Assembly (NCBI RefSeq): GCF_003403095.1
Contig: NZ_CP031555.1
Location: 2,522,001 to 2,586,000 of the forward strand
Origin: Thalassospira indica
GTDB lineage: Bacteria > Pseudomonadota > Alphaproteobacteria > Rhodospirillales > Thalassospiraceae
DNA: 64,000 nucleotides
Direction: 5' to 3'
Part shown: piece by piece, positions 26,613 through 34,861 of the stretch
Numbering within the stretch: position 1 is the stretch's first letter
Layout of the letters: every line of letters begins with the position of its first letter
The notes under the pieces: model-generated
Database searches by the model: none
The model's input: the letters and a program-made list of their open reading frames with translations, nothing else
Told to the model about the DNA's origin: nothing
Translations under genes and position numbers: made by a program

Positions 26613-27380
26613 ATGATGGATCTCACAAAAGCACGCATCCTGATCAGTAATGATGATGGCATTGACGCGCCCGGGATCAAGATATTGGAACAGCTCGCAC
26701 GTGAGTTTTCCGATGATGTGTGGGTGATTGCACCGTCGATGGAACAAAGCGGGGCGGGGCATTCCCTGACCCTGCGCCGTCCATTGCGCATTCATAAACG
26801 TGATGAACGGCACTTTGCTGTGGATGGCACGCCAACCGATTGCATTCTGCTTGGCTTGCAGCAGGTCATGCGCGACAACCCGCCAGATATCGTGCTTTCA
26901 GGGATCAACCGGGGTGGCAACCTTGGTGAAGACGTGACTTACTCGGGGACGGTTGCCGCCGCCATGGAGGCAACATTGCTTAATGTGCCCGCGGTCGCGT
27001 TTTCACAGTATTTTTCTGGTGACATGATCGACTGGACGATTGCCGAGAAATACCTAAAGGATGTTCTGGCAACTTTGGTCACGACAACTTGGCCCAAAGG
27101 CGTTCTGATCAACGTCAATTTCCCGGATCACGAAGCCAATGGCGGTGCAGAGATAAAGATCTCAAGGCAAGGGCAGCGCAAGATCGGTGATCACATTGCC
27201 GAACGCCTTGATCCGCGCGGAGAGCCCTATTACTGGATCGGGGCTATTCAGTCTGAACTGCCAGAAGACAAAAAGTCTGATCTGCGCGTGATCGAGCAGG
27301 GCAATGTTTCTGTCACTCCGATCAGCCTTGATTTCACCCATTACGATACGTTTGAAAAACTGACGAAGGCCTTTCCGTGA
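26613..27380 (+). CDS. surE: 5'/3'-nucleotidase SurE
   Basis: Stationary-phase survival nucleotidase acting on nucleoside monophosphates and short polyphosphates. The metal-binding motif ISNDDGIDAPGI is at the N-terminus. The conserved segments SGAGHSLTL, DGTPTDCILLG and SGINRGGNLGEDVTYSGTV are intact. The length is 255 residues. Two adjacent ATG codons could start it. The stop overlaps the GTG of pcm by four bases, the classical surE-pcm pair. Confidence 0.96.
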   Translation: MMDLTKARILISNDDGIDAPGIKILEQLAREFSDDVWVIAPSMEQSGAGHSLTLRRPLRIHKRDERHFAVDGTPTDCILLGLQQVMRDNPPDIVLSGINRGGNLGEDVTYSGTVAAAMEATLLNVPAVAFSQYFSGDMIDWTIAEKYLKDVLATLVTTTWPKGVLINVNFPDHEANGGAEIKISRQGQRKIGDHIAERLDPRGEPYYWIGAIQSELPEDKKSDLRVIEQGNVSVTPISLDFTHYDTFEKLTKAFP

Positions 27381-28030
27381 ACGAGCCGGTGATTACGCGC
27401 GAAACCGCCATAGCCAATCTGTTGCAGATCCTTCGTGATGATGGCATTCACGATGAAGCCGTGTTGTCTGCACTGTCTGACATTCCGCGTGAGATTTTTG
27501 TCGCCGATCCTTTCGTCAGCAGGGCCTGGGAAAACGTCGCATTGCCGATCAGCAAGGGCCAAACGATTTCACAGCCTTATATCGTGGCCCTGATGACACA
27601 GGCGCTTGAGCTTAATGACCGTATGAAGGTGCTGGAAGTCGGCACTGGTTCTGGTTATCAGGCAGCGATCCTGGCCAAGCTCGCCCGGCGTGTTTATACC
27701 CTTGAGCGTCACAAGCCACTCTTGCGCGAGGCAGAGGACAAGTTTCGCGAGTTGGGCCTGCACACCATTTCGACATTGCATGCCGATGGTGGACTTGGGT
27801 GGAAAGCACAGGCACCGTTTGATCGGATTATTGTCACGGCTGCAGCACAGGACGTTCCGCCGGTGCTTGTCGATCAGCTTGCAGTTGGTGGCATCATGGT
27901 CGTGCCGGTGGGGGAAGTATCCCACAAACAGCTTTTACTGCGCGTCTTGCGGACGCCCAGTGGTGTCGATGTTACCGAACTGATGCCTGTCCGGTTCGTT
28001 CCCATGCTTCCGGGCACCGAGGAATTCTGA
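27377..28030 (+). CDS. pcm: Protein-L-isoaspartate O-methyltransferase
   Basis: SAM-dependent repair enzyme that methylates L-isoaspartyl residues in aged proteins. All canonical motifs are present: GQTISQPYIVALM, LEVGTGSGYQAAIL (motif I), TLERHKPL, ADGGLGW and FDRIIVTAAA (motif II). It has 217 residues. The GTG start overlaps surE, and an nlpD-like gene follows. This surE-pcm-nlpD order is also seen in enterobacteria, where rpoS comes next. Here no rpoS follows. Confidence 0.96.
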   Translation: MNEPVITRETAIANLLQILRDDGIHDEAVLSALSDIPREIFVADPFVSRAWENVALPISKGQTISQPYIVALMTQALELNDRMKVLEVGTGSGYQAAILAKLARRVYTLERHKPLLREAEDKFRELGLHTISTLHADGGLGWKAQAPFDRIIVTAAAQDVPPVLVDQLAVGGIMVVPVGEVSHKQLLLRVLRTPSGVDVTELMPVRFVPMLPGTEEF

Positions 28031-28111
28031 CACCTGTCAGGCCATTTAAATCCATCCTGAGCGCCCTGATGCTTACTGATTGTTAACCGCTGATCGGAGA
28101 CAATCAGAAAC

Positions 28112-29167
28112 ATGATGGAAAATTGTGTCAAAAGCGCTGTATATCACGGAAAACGCCTGTTGCTTGTCTGTGCAGCAAGTGCGGCGCTTGGCGGCTGTTT
28201 GCTCAATTCCGTGCCGGTACCGGTGGTTTATGGCGATGGGGCGAGCTACAGCCCCTATAGCATGCCAAAGCTCAAGAACGGGGAACGGGTGATCACGGTC
28301 GAGCCGGGCGACACAGTTTCGCAGCTTGCCGTGCGCTATCACATGGACTTTATGCAGTTCACCCGCCGCAATGACCTTCGCGAACCGTATGTGATCTATC
28401 CGGGGCAGCGCCTTGTTTTGCCGCCGTGGACACCCAATTACGACAGCCTACCACCAGACACAGCGGTTGCGTCCAGATCGAGCACACCGACCAAGACTGT
28501 CACGATTGGCGGCAAACGTCAGGTCGTAAGCGTTCCGGCCAAAGCAACCAGTGCACCAGTCCAGACCGCGCCCCCGACGGCCACCGTAGCACGCGTTTCA
28601 CCACGCAATGGCGGAAGCATTCCGACACCAGGACTGAAACCGCAGGACTATGCCGCTGCCGCCGAACGTCAGATGGCCTCCGCCCGCAGTTGGCAGACTG
28701 ACAGCAAATCGACGCCAATTGCCGGGCAGGGCAGCTCTGTGCGTCAGAATGTCACCTTGGCCGATCCGTCTGCCCGTAAAGGGTTCATCTGGCCAGTTCA
28801 AGGCAAAGTTGTCCTGAAATACGGTGCTGGTACCGGTGGGCTGTTTAATGATGGTATCAATATTCAGGCCAATCGCGGCACGCCCATTCTTGCCGCCGAC
28901 AACGGTGTTGTGACCTATGTCGGCAACGAGTTGCGCGGTTTTGGCAACCTGATCCTGATCAAGCATGCAGATAACTTTGTGACCGCCTATGCACACACCG
29001 AAAGCCCGCTGGTGGCCCGCGGTGATGTTGTGACGCGTGGTCAAAAGATCTCGACGGTTGGCACGACAGGGGCCGTGACCTTCCCGCAGCTTCACTTCGA
29101 AGTCCGCCAGGGTCGCAAATCATCCGACCCGATCAAGTTCCTGCCAAGCGTGATGGTATCTCGCTAA
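28112..29167 (+). CDS. NlpD-like LysM/M23 lipoprotein with degenerate LytM site
   Basis: Probable envelope lipoprotein that regulates peptidoglycan amidases during division. The lipobox is ALGGC (Cys about residue 29). A LysM domain covers about 60-110 (ITVEPGDTVSQLAVRYHM to YPGQRLVLPP). A Ser/Pro/Thr-rich linker leads to the C-terminal LytM/M23 domain. In that domain the first metal motif is NDGINI, where HxGxD is expected, and the second is QLHFEV in place of HLHFEV. Two or more zinc ligands are therefore missing and hydrolase activity is unlikely, as in E. coli NlpD and EnvC. The position after surE-pcm is the nlpD position. Caulobacter DipM is another analogue. Confidence 0.9.
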   Translation: MMENCVKSAVYHGKRLLLVCAASAALGGCLLNSVPVPVVYGDGASYSPYSMPKLKNGERVITVEPGDTVSQLAVRYHMDFMQFTRRNDLREPYVIYPGQRLVLPPWTPNYDSLPPDTAVASRSSTPTKTVTIGGKRQVVSVPAKATSAPVQTAPPTATVARVSPRNGGSIPTPGLKPQDYAAAAERQMASARSWQTDSKSTPIAGQGSSVRQNVTLADPSARKGFIWPVQGKVVLKYGAGTGGLFNDGINIQANRGTPILAADNGVVTYVGNELRGFGNLILIKHADNFVTAYAHTESPLVARGDVVTRGQKISTVGTTGAVTFPQLHFEVRQGRKSSDPIKFLPSVMVSR

Positions 29168-29169
29168 CA

Positions 29170-29208
29170 AAAACACCCGGACAATTTGCCCGGGTGTTTT
29201 CCGTTTTT
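29170..29208. terminator. Bidirectional terminator between the nlpD-like gene and the convergent ATPase gene
   Basis: AAAACACCCGG (29170-29180) and CCGGGTGTTTT (29190-29200) are perfect inverted repeats, with A-rich and T-rich flanks on the two sides. Confidence 0.85.
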
Positions 29209-29226
29209 GCGCTGTTTCAGTGTTGG

Positions 29227-30090
29227 CTAATCGATCGATTTGCCAAGTTCGCCCGCGACTTCCTGAATAAATTGCCAGGCAACACGGCCCGAACGGCTGC
29301 CGCGTGTAACGGTCCACTCCTTGGCACGAGCATGCAGCTCTTCGGTCGGGATATCGATCCCGAATTCCTTGGCATAGCCTTCGATAATCTCGAAATAGAC
29401 GTCTTGCGAGATATTGTGGAAGCCAAGCCAAAGACCGAACCTGTCCGATAGGGATACTTTTTCCTCAACCGCCTCGGACGGGTTGATCGCTGTGGAGCGT
29501 TCATTTTCAATCATGTCACGCGCCATCAGGTGGCGGCGATTAGACGTCGCATAGAAAATGACATTCTTTGGACGGCCTTCAATGCCGCCGTCAAGGACCG
29601 CCTTCAGCGACTTGTAGCTTTCATCATGCATGTCAAAGGACAAATCATCGCAGAACAAAATAGTGCGGCGCCCGCCTTCTTGTAAGATGTGCAAAAGGTC
29701 TGGCAGGGTCGGAATATCTTCACGATGAATTTCGACCAGTGCCAGTGATGCCGGGCTTTCAGCATTGATCTTGGCATGCATCGCCTTGACGATGGAGCTT
29801 TTACCGGTTCCACGCGCACCCCAAAGCAATGCGTTGTTAGCCGGCAGGCCATCGGCAAAGCGCTTGGTGTTGTTATACAGGATTTCCTTTTGCTGCCCGA
29901 TACCCTGAAGAAGCCCTATGTCGACCCGGTTCACGTTCCGAACCGGTTGCAAGTAGCTTGTTCGCGCCTGCCAGACAAAGGCGTCGGCAGCGCTCAGATC
30001 GTTTTTGGCGCGCGCAGGCGGTGCCATGCGTTCAAGCGCTGTGGCAATTCGTTCGAGTGTGGGCAAAAGTTTATCGAAATCGCTACTCAT
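29227..30090 (-). CDS. AAA+ ATPase, DUF815 family
   Basis: Conserved ATPase of unknown role, common in alphaproteobacteria and usually next to yajC-secDF. Walker A is GARGTGKSS (about residue 92), Walker B ILFCDDLSFD, sensor-1-like YATSNRRHLM, and a second-region arginine-rich SDRFGLWLGFH. The N-terminal 60 residues are helical and charged. The length of 287 residues is normal. It is convergent with the nlpD-like gene and divergent from yajC. Substrate and partners are not known. Confidence 0.88.
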   Translation of the reverse strand: MSSDFDKLLPTLERIATALERMAPPARAKNDLSAADAFVWQARTSYLQPVRNVNRVDIGLLQGIGQQKEILYNNTKRFADGLPANNALLWGARGTGKSSIVKAMHAKINAESPASLALVEIHREDIPTLPDLLHILQEGGRRTILFCDDLSFDMHDESYKSLKAVLDGGIEGRPKNVIFYATSNRRHLMARDMIENERSTAINPSEAVEEKVSLSDRFGLWLGFHNISQDVYFEIIEGYAKEFGIDIPTEELHARAKEWTVTRGSRSGRVAWQFIQEVAGELGKSID

Positions 30091-30254
30091 CGGGGCCTCT
30101 TGGGTGTTTCTTTTTTCCGGTGACGTTTTTTGTTGGCCGGAAAGCTAGCACATTAGGATGCCAATGGAAGTGTTTGTTCTAAGGGCCTTCGTGCAACACA
30201 AGGTGAACAAAAGCACACAAGTGCCGATTTTACCGCTTTGAAACCGGTTCTCCC

Positions 30255-30282
30255 TTGCTTTGGCGTAACACCCCGTTATATT
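30255..30282 (+). promoter_or_regulatory. Possible promoter of yajC-secD-secF
   Basis: TTGCTT (30255-30260) and TATATT (30277-30282) are 16 bases apart, about 45 bases before the yajC ATG. It is a fair sigma-70-like match in an otherwise gene-free gap. Confidence 0.4.
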
Positions 30283-30325
30283 CCGGCAGTTGATATTTTT
30301 TGTTCTGAGGAATTAGGAGTTCCTA

Positions 30326-30703
30326 ATGTTTATTTCGACGGCTTACGCTCAGGCCGCTGGTGGTGCAGATGGTGCTGGTGCACTGATGCAGTTTGCGCCG
30401 CTGATCCTGATTTTTGTTGTTTTCTATTTCCTGCTTATTCGTCCTCAGCAGAAAAAGCAGAAAGAGCATAAGGCAATGCTTGAGGCGATCCGTCGTGGCG
30501 ACAAGATCGTCACCGCCGGTGGCCTGATTGGTACCGTTGCAAAGGTTGTTGGCGACGATGAACTGTCGGTCGAGATCGCCGAAGGTGTGAAAGTCAAAGT
30601 CGCACGTGGCATGGTTTCAACGGTTCTTTCAAAAACCGAACCGGCCAAAGGCGATGCCAAAGACGAAAAAGAAGAAAAAGCAGAAGAGAACAAGAAAGAC
30701 TAA
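30326..30703 (+). CDS. yajC: Preprotein translocase accessory subunit YajC
   Basis: Small inner-membrane protein of the SecDF-YajC holotranslocon. A single hydrophobic helix (LMQFAPLILIFVVFYFLLI, about residues 20-38) is followed by RPQQKKQKEHKAML and the conserved cytosolic domain GDKIVTAGGLIGTV. The tail is Lys/Glu-rich. It has 125 residues. It leads the yajC-secD-secF operon. Confidence 0.96.
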   Translation: MFISTAYAQAAGGADGAGALMQFAPLILIFVVFYFLLIRPQQKKQKEHKAMLEAIRRGDKIVTAGGLIGTVAKVVGDDELSVEIAEGVKVKVARGMVSTVLSKTEPAKGDAKDEKEEKAEENKKD

Positions 30704-30845
30704 TCTCTTCGTATCAAGTGAGGCGGGGCAGTTGGCTCCGCCTTCTTGCATTTTGCCGGTGGCCTGAAGCGGTACCAAATACCCGTTGTTCCAAGAACCT
30801 TGGAACCAGACCAAGGTTGACCCTGACAGATCCGGTCACAAACAC

Positions 30846-32411
30846 ATGCTTTATTTTACCAAATGGAAAGCAGCACTGGTCCTTCTGGTGTGTGCTTTGG
30901 GCGTAATCTACGCTGCGCCAAACTTCCTGCCGGCGGGCACTCTGGCGACTGAGTCCAGTTACCTGCCGGGCAAACAGATCAATCTCGGCCTCGATCTTCG
31001 TGGCGGCTCGCACATGCTGCTTGAAGTCGACACCGACAGTGTGCTGCGCGAACGTTATGACGCGCTTGCCGATGCGATCCGCACTGAACTGCGTCAAGAA
31101 CAAATCCGTAACCGTCCGCGTGAAGCCACGGCCAACGGTGCCGAGATTACCATTCTGCGGGCTGATGACATTGAAAAGGCGCGAGAAATCGCGCGCACCG
31201 CGGAACCGAATACCGAACTAAGCGGCGAGGGGAACAACATCGTTGTTACCTATAACGAAGTCGCTTATCGCGAACTGATTGACCGTGCGATTGCACAGTC
31301 GCTGGAAGTTGTCCGTCGTCGTGTTGACGAACTGGGCACCACCGAACCATCCATCCAGCGCCAGGGCGAAAACCGCATCGTTGTTCAGGTGCCAGGTCTT
31401 GATGATCCGTCGCGTCTGCGTGACATCCTGGGCCGTACGGCAAAGATGAACTTCCATCTTGTGAATAACGAAAAAACGGCAGCCGACGCACGTGCGACCG
31501 GCCTCCCGCCGGGAACCATGATTCTGCCCTCAGCAGATGAAGGCGATGGTATCCGTGAATACCTGATTGATCGTCGTATCGTTGTCTCAGGTGACAACCT
31601 TGTCGACTCTCAGCCGACCTTCAGTGACGGTCGTCCGGTTGTTTCCTTCCGCTTTGATGCGGCAGGCGGTGCAAGATTTGGCGATATCACCAGCAAAAAT
31701 GCCGGTCGCGGTCTTGCCATCGTTCTTGATGGTGAAGTGATTTCCGCACCGCGCATCAACGAACCGATCCTTGGCGGCAATGGTATCATTACCGGCCAGT
31801 TCAGCGTTCAGGAAGCCAACGACCTTTCCCTGCTTCTGCGTGCCGGTGCGTTGCCTGCACCGATGCAGATCCTTGAAGAACGTTCTGTTGGTCCGGGCCT
31901 TGGTCAGGATTCGGTCGAGGCCGGCGAATTTGCTGCCGTGCTTGGTCTGGTGTTTGTCATTGCCTTCATGGTGATCAGCTATGGCCGGTTTGGCGTCTAT
32001 GCCGACATCGCGCTTATGATGAACCTGATCCTTGTTCTGGCGGTGATGTCTGTTCTTCAGGCGACCCTGACCCTGCCGGGGATTGCGGGTATCGTTCTGA
32101 CTGTCGGTATGGCGGTTGATGCCAACGTGCTGATCTTTGAACGCATCCGCGAGGAACGCCGCAACGGCCGTACAATCATCAATGCGATTGATGCCGGTTA
32201 TCGCAGTGCCATGTCGACCATTCTTGATGCCAACATCACGACCCTGATTGCAGCCCTTGTGCTGTTTAGCTTCGGGTCTGGTCCGATCAAGGGCTTTGCC
32301 GTGACACTGGCCATCGGCATTATCACCTCAATGTTCTCGGCGATCTGGCTGACCCGACTGCTCATCGCAGCATGGGTAAAACGCAGCCGCCCGACCGAGT
32401 TGGTCATTTAA
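30846..32411 (+). CDS. secD: Protein translocase subunit SecD
   Basis: RND-type membrane protein that uses proton flow to pull exported proteins into the periplasm. After the N-terminal helix it has the GLDLRGGSHMLLEVD motif, a large periplasmic P1 domain (about residues 60-340), and five C-terminal membrane helices with the conserved GMAVDANVLIFERIREE segment. The frame extends upstream to a TTG at 30786, but the normal start is MLYFTKWKAALV, giving 522 residues. secF follows after 19 bases. Confidence 0.96.
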   Translation: MLYFTKWKAALVLLVCALGVIYAAPNFLPAGTLATESSYLPGKQINLGLDLRGGSHMLLEVDTDSVLRERYDALADAIRTELRQEQIRNRPREATANGAEITILRADDIEKAREIARTAEPNTELSGEGNNIVVTYNEVAYRELIDRAIAQSLEVVRRRVDELGTTEPSIQRQGENRIVVQVPGLDDPSRLRDILGRTAKMNFHLVNNEKTAADARATGLPPGTMILPSADEGDGIREYLIDRRIVVSGDNLVDSQPTFSDGRPVVSFRFDAAGGARFGDITSKNAGRGLAIVLDGEVISAPRINEPILGGNGIITGQFSVQEANDLSLLLRAGALPAPMQILEERSVGPGLGQDSVEAGEFAAVLGLVFVIAFMVISYGRFGVYADIALMMNLILVLAVMSVLQATLTLPGIAGIVLTVGMAVDANVLIFERIREERRNGRTIINAIDAGYRSAMSTILDANITTLIAALVLFSFGSGPIKGFAVTLAIGIITSMFSAIWLTRLLIAAWVKRSRPTELVI

Positions 32412-32430
32412 GGAAGGGAACAGGGAAGAT

Positions 32431-33360
32431 ATGAAACCTTTACATCTTATCCCGGATGACGTGAATATCCCGTTCCTTAAATTCCGGAAGATATTCTATA
32501 TCGCGTCTTTGCTGATGGTTCTGGCCTCGGTCGGTTTGTTCTTCACCAAGGGCCTTAACTTCGGGATCGATTTCCGGGGTGGCATTCTGGTTGAAATCAA
32601 GACCAATGGTCCGGCTGATATCAATGCGCTGCGTGACAATCTTGGCAGCCTCGGCCTTGGCGATGTTTCCATTCAGGAATTCGGCGAGCCGGATGATGTC
32701 CTGATCCAGTTGCAGCGCCAGGATGGTGATGAAGAAGCCCAGATGGCGGCCCTTGCGGCTGTCACCAACGCACTTGGCGATGACGTCACCATTCGCCGAA
32801 GCGAACTTGTCGGTCCGAAGGTCGGTGGCGAGCTTAAGGAAGCCGGATTCTATTCCGTCGTGATCTCTTTGTTCCTGATCATGGTCTATATCTGGGTTCG
32901 GTTCGAATGGCAGTTCGCTGTCGCATCGGTTGCAGCCTTGCTGCATGACGTCCTGATCACCATCGGTTTCTTTGTGATTACCGGAGTTCAGTTCGATCTG
33001 GCGACCTTGGCAGCGGTTCTGACGGTGGCCGGTTATTCGATCAACGATACGGTTGTTGTGTTTGACCGTATCCGCGAATATCTGCGCAAGTTCCGCAAGA
33101 TGGAAATCCCGGATTTGCTGGACCTGTCGATCAACTCGACGCTTTCACGCACGACCATGACGTCGTTTACGACGTTGTTGGCACTCATTGCCTTGTTCGT
33201 GTTTGGCGGCGAAGCGATCCGTGGTTTCACCATGGCGTTGATATTTGGCATCGTGATCGGGACCTATTCATCGATCTGTGTCGCGTCACCGCTACTGATT
33301 GTCCTTCGCCTCAAACGTAAAATTCCCGAGGCAGAGGAAGGCCAGGAAGCTGGCGCCTGA
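32431..33360 (+). CDS. secF: Protein translocase subunit SecF
   Basis: Partner of SecD. It shows GLNFGIDFRGGILVEIK, a short periplasmic domain, and membrane helices with GYSINDTVVVFDRIREYLRK, the SecF signature, then NSTLSRTTMTSF. The length of 309 residues is normal. A terminator follows, so it closes the yajC-secDF unit. Confidence 0.96.
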   Translation: MKPLHLIPDDVNIPFLKFRKIFYIASLLMVLASVGLFFTKGLNFGIDFRGGILVEIKTNGPADINALRDNLGSLGLGDVSIQEFGEPDDVLIQLQRQDGDEEAQMAALAAVTNALGDDVTIRRSELVGPKVGGELKEAGFYSVVISLFLIMVYIWVRFEWQFAVASVAALLHDVLITIGFFVITGVQFDLATLAAVLTVAGYSINDTVVVFDRIREYLRKFRKMEIPDLLDLSINSTLSRTTMTSFTTLLALIALFVFGGEAIRGFTMALIFGIVIGTYSSICVASPLLIVLRLKRKIPEAEEGQEAGA

Positions 33361-33392
33361 TCCACCGGGTTGGATTTATAGACATTTACACT

Positions 33393-33432
33393 ATGGCCGG
33401 GTTTGTGAGAAAACAGACCCGGCCATTTCTTT
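33393..33432 (+). terminator. Rho-independent terminator after secF
   Basis: ATGGCCGGGT (33393-33402) pairs with ACCCGGCCAT (33417-33426) across a loop that can pair further, followed by TTTCTTT. Confidence 0.8.
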
Positions 33433-33512
33433 GCGGGATTTGATCGTTTGCGGTCTTTGGTTTCCGTGCCTAGAGAGCCGATAAAAAGTCCATTAAAAAC
33501 TGGCTGCAACCG

Positions 33513-34424
33513 ATGACACCCCATATCGCATCGAACCCCGAACATCGCGCAAATCTGATCGGCAGCATCTGGATGATGGCTGCGATGGTGGCGTTTTCTT
33601 TTGAGGATGCGTTTGTTAAGGCTGTCTCGGAAACCCATGCCGTAGGTCAGGTCCTGGTTGTGTTTGGCGTCGGTGGAGCGCTGCTGTTTGCAGTTGTCGC
33701 GCGGACCAACAAACAGCGCTTGCTTAATCCTGATGTACTGTCGCGTGCGATGGGCATACGGATCATTTTTGAAGTTGTTGGCCGGTTGTTTTATGTCCTC
33801 GCATTGGCATTAACTCCGCTTTCATCGACGACCGCAATTCTTCAGGCAACGCCGATTATTGTCGTTCTTGGAGCAGCACTCCTGTTTGGCGAAAAGGTGG
33901 GTTGGAGAAGATGGACGGCAATCATCGTTGGATTGATTGGCGTTTTGATTATTTTGCGTCCGACAGCTGACAGCTTTTCTGCGTTATCCCTGCTTGCCGT
34001 GATTGGCACGATTGGCTTTGCCGGGCGTGATCTTGCCAGCCGCGCCGCGCCTGTGTCGCTAAGCACGTCGATCCTGGGTTTCTACGGCTTTGTGGCCATT
34101 ATCGTGGCGGGTATCGTGTTTTCATTGTGGGATGGAAAAGCGTTCACATGGATGAATACGCAAAGTGCTTTGTATTTCGTTGGCGCAATCCTGATGGGCG
34201 CGTTTGCCTACGCCGCCTTAATGAAAGCGATGCGCAGTGGCGATGTTTCCGCAGTTACGCCATTTAGGTACACCCGCTTGTTGTTTGGTATTGCATTGGG
34301 CATGATCCTGTTTGGCGAGGAACCGGACATGCTGATGATGATCGGTTGCGGTATCGTCGTTTTATCCGGGTTGTTCATTCTTTGGCGCAGAAAAATTACC
34401 GAAGAGCACCTCGACACTCTGTGA
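33513..34424 (+). CDS. DMT-superfamily (EamA) membrane transporter
   Basis: Ten predicted membrane helices in two EamA repeats. The first spans about residues 15-150, with LQATPIIVVLGAALLFGEKV at its end, and the second about 160-290, with GIALGMILFGEEPD. The family exports or imports small metabolites, and the substrate cannot be told from sequence. It lies between the secF terminator and the Mth938-like gene, an inserted position compared with the usual secF to Mth938 order. At 303 residues it is complete. Confidence 0.9.
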   Translation: MTPHIASNPEHRANLIGSIWMMAAMVAFSFEDAFVKAVSETHAVGQVLVVFGVGGALLFAVVARTNKQRLLNPDVLSRAMGIRIIFEVVGRLFYVLALALTPLSSTTAILQATPIIVVLGAALLFGEKVGWRRWTAIIVGLIGVLIILRPTADSFSALSLLAVIGTIGFAGRDLASRAAPVSLSTSILGFYGFVAIIVAGIVFSLWDGKAFTWMNTQSALYFVGAILMGAFAYAALMKAMRSGDVSAVTPFRYTRLLFGIALGMILFGEEPDMLMMIGCGIVVLSGLFILWRRKITEEHLDTL

Positions 34425-34477
34425 AATCCAGACTAAGTCCAATTCAGATTAATCGAACAACCGCAAATGGGCCCAGC

Positions 34478-34858
34478 ATGTCTCTTGAAGTAAGTACCTT
34501 GGTCGCCGAAGGCAGTAAAATGGTCACCAGCTATGGCGACGGCATTTTTCGATTTGGCGAAGAAACGGTTACGGGATCGATCCTGCTGTTTCCTGAAGCC
34601 GTCTATTCATGGAATGTCACGACAAAAGACGACATCACGCCGGACTCTTTTTCCCGGGTGATCGAAAAGGCCGATGAAATCGAGATCCTGTTGCTTGGCA
34701 TGGGGACACGTCTAACACCTGTCCCGATTGAGTGGCGCCAGGCGCTTAAGCCGCACGGCATTGTCATCGAGCCAATGGATACCGGCGCTGCTTGCCGGAC
34801 CTACAATGTTCTGGTGTCTGAAGCACGCCGCGTTGCAGCGGCCATGATTGCTGTCTGA
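34478..34858 (+). CDS. Mth938-like domain protein (DUF498, NDUFAF3-like)
   Basis: Small protein of 127 residues with the Mth938 fold. It starts at MSLEVSTLVAEGSK and includes GSILLFPEAVYSWN, EILLLGMGTRL and the signature GIVIEPMDTGAACRTYNVL. The mitochondrial relative NDUFAF3 is an assembly factor of complex I. In alphaproteobacteria these genes often follow secF. The frame is open 44 codons upstream, inside the DMT transporter gene. I took the ATG at which family similarity starts. Confidence 0.9.
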   Translation: MSLEVSTLVAEGSKMVTSYGDGIFRFGEETVTGSILLFPEAVYSWNVTTKDDITPDSFSRVIEKADEIEILLLGMGTRLTPVPIEWRQALKPHGIVIEPMDTGAACRTYNVLVSEARRVAAAMIAV

Positions 34859-34861
34859 CGC

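Noticed and set aside
30786..30845. N-terminal extension of secD
   Set aside because: It begins with a TTG, and the extra residues are not part of the SecD family. The ATG at 30846 precedes the usual first helix.
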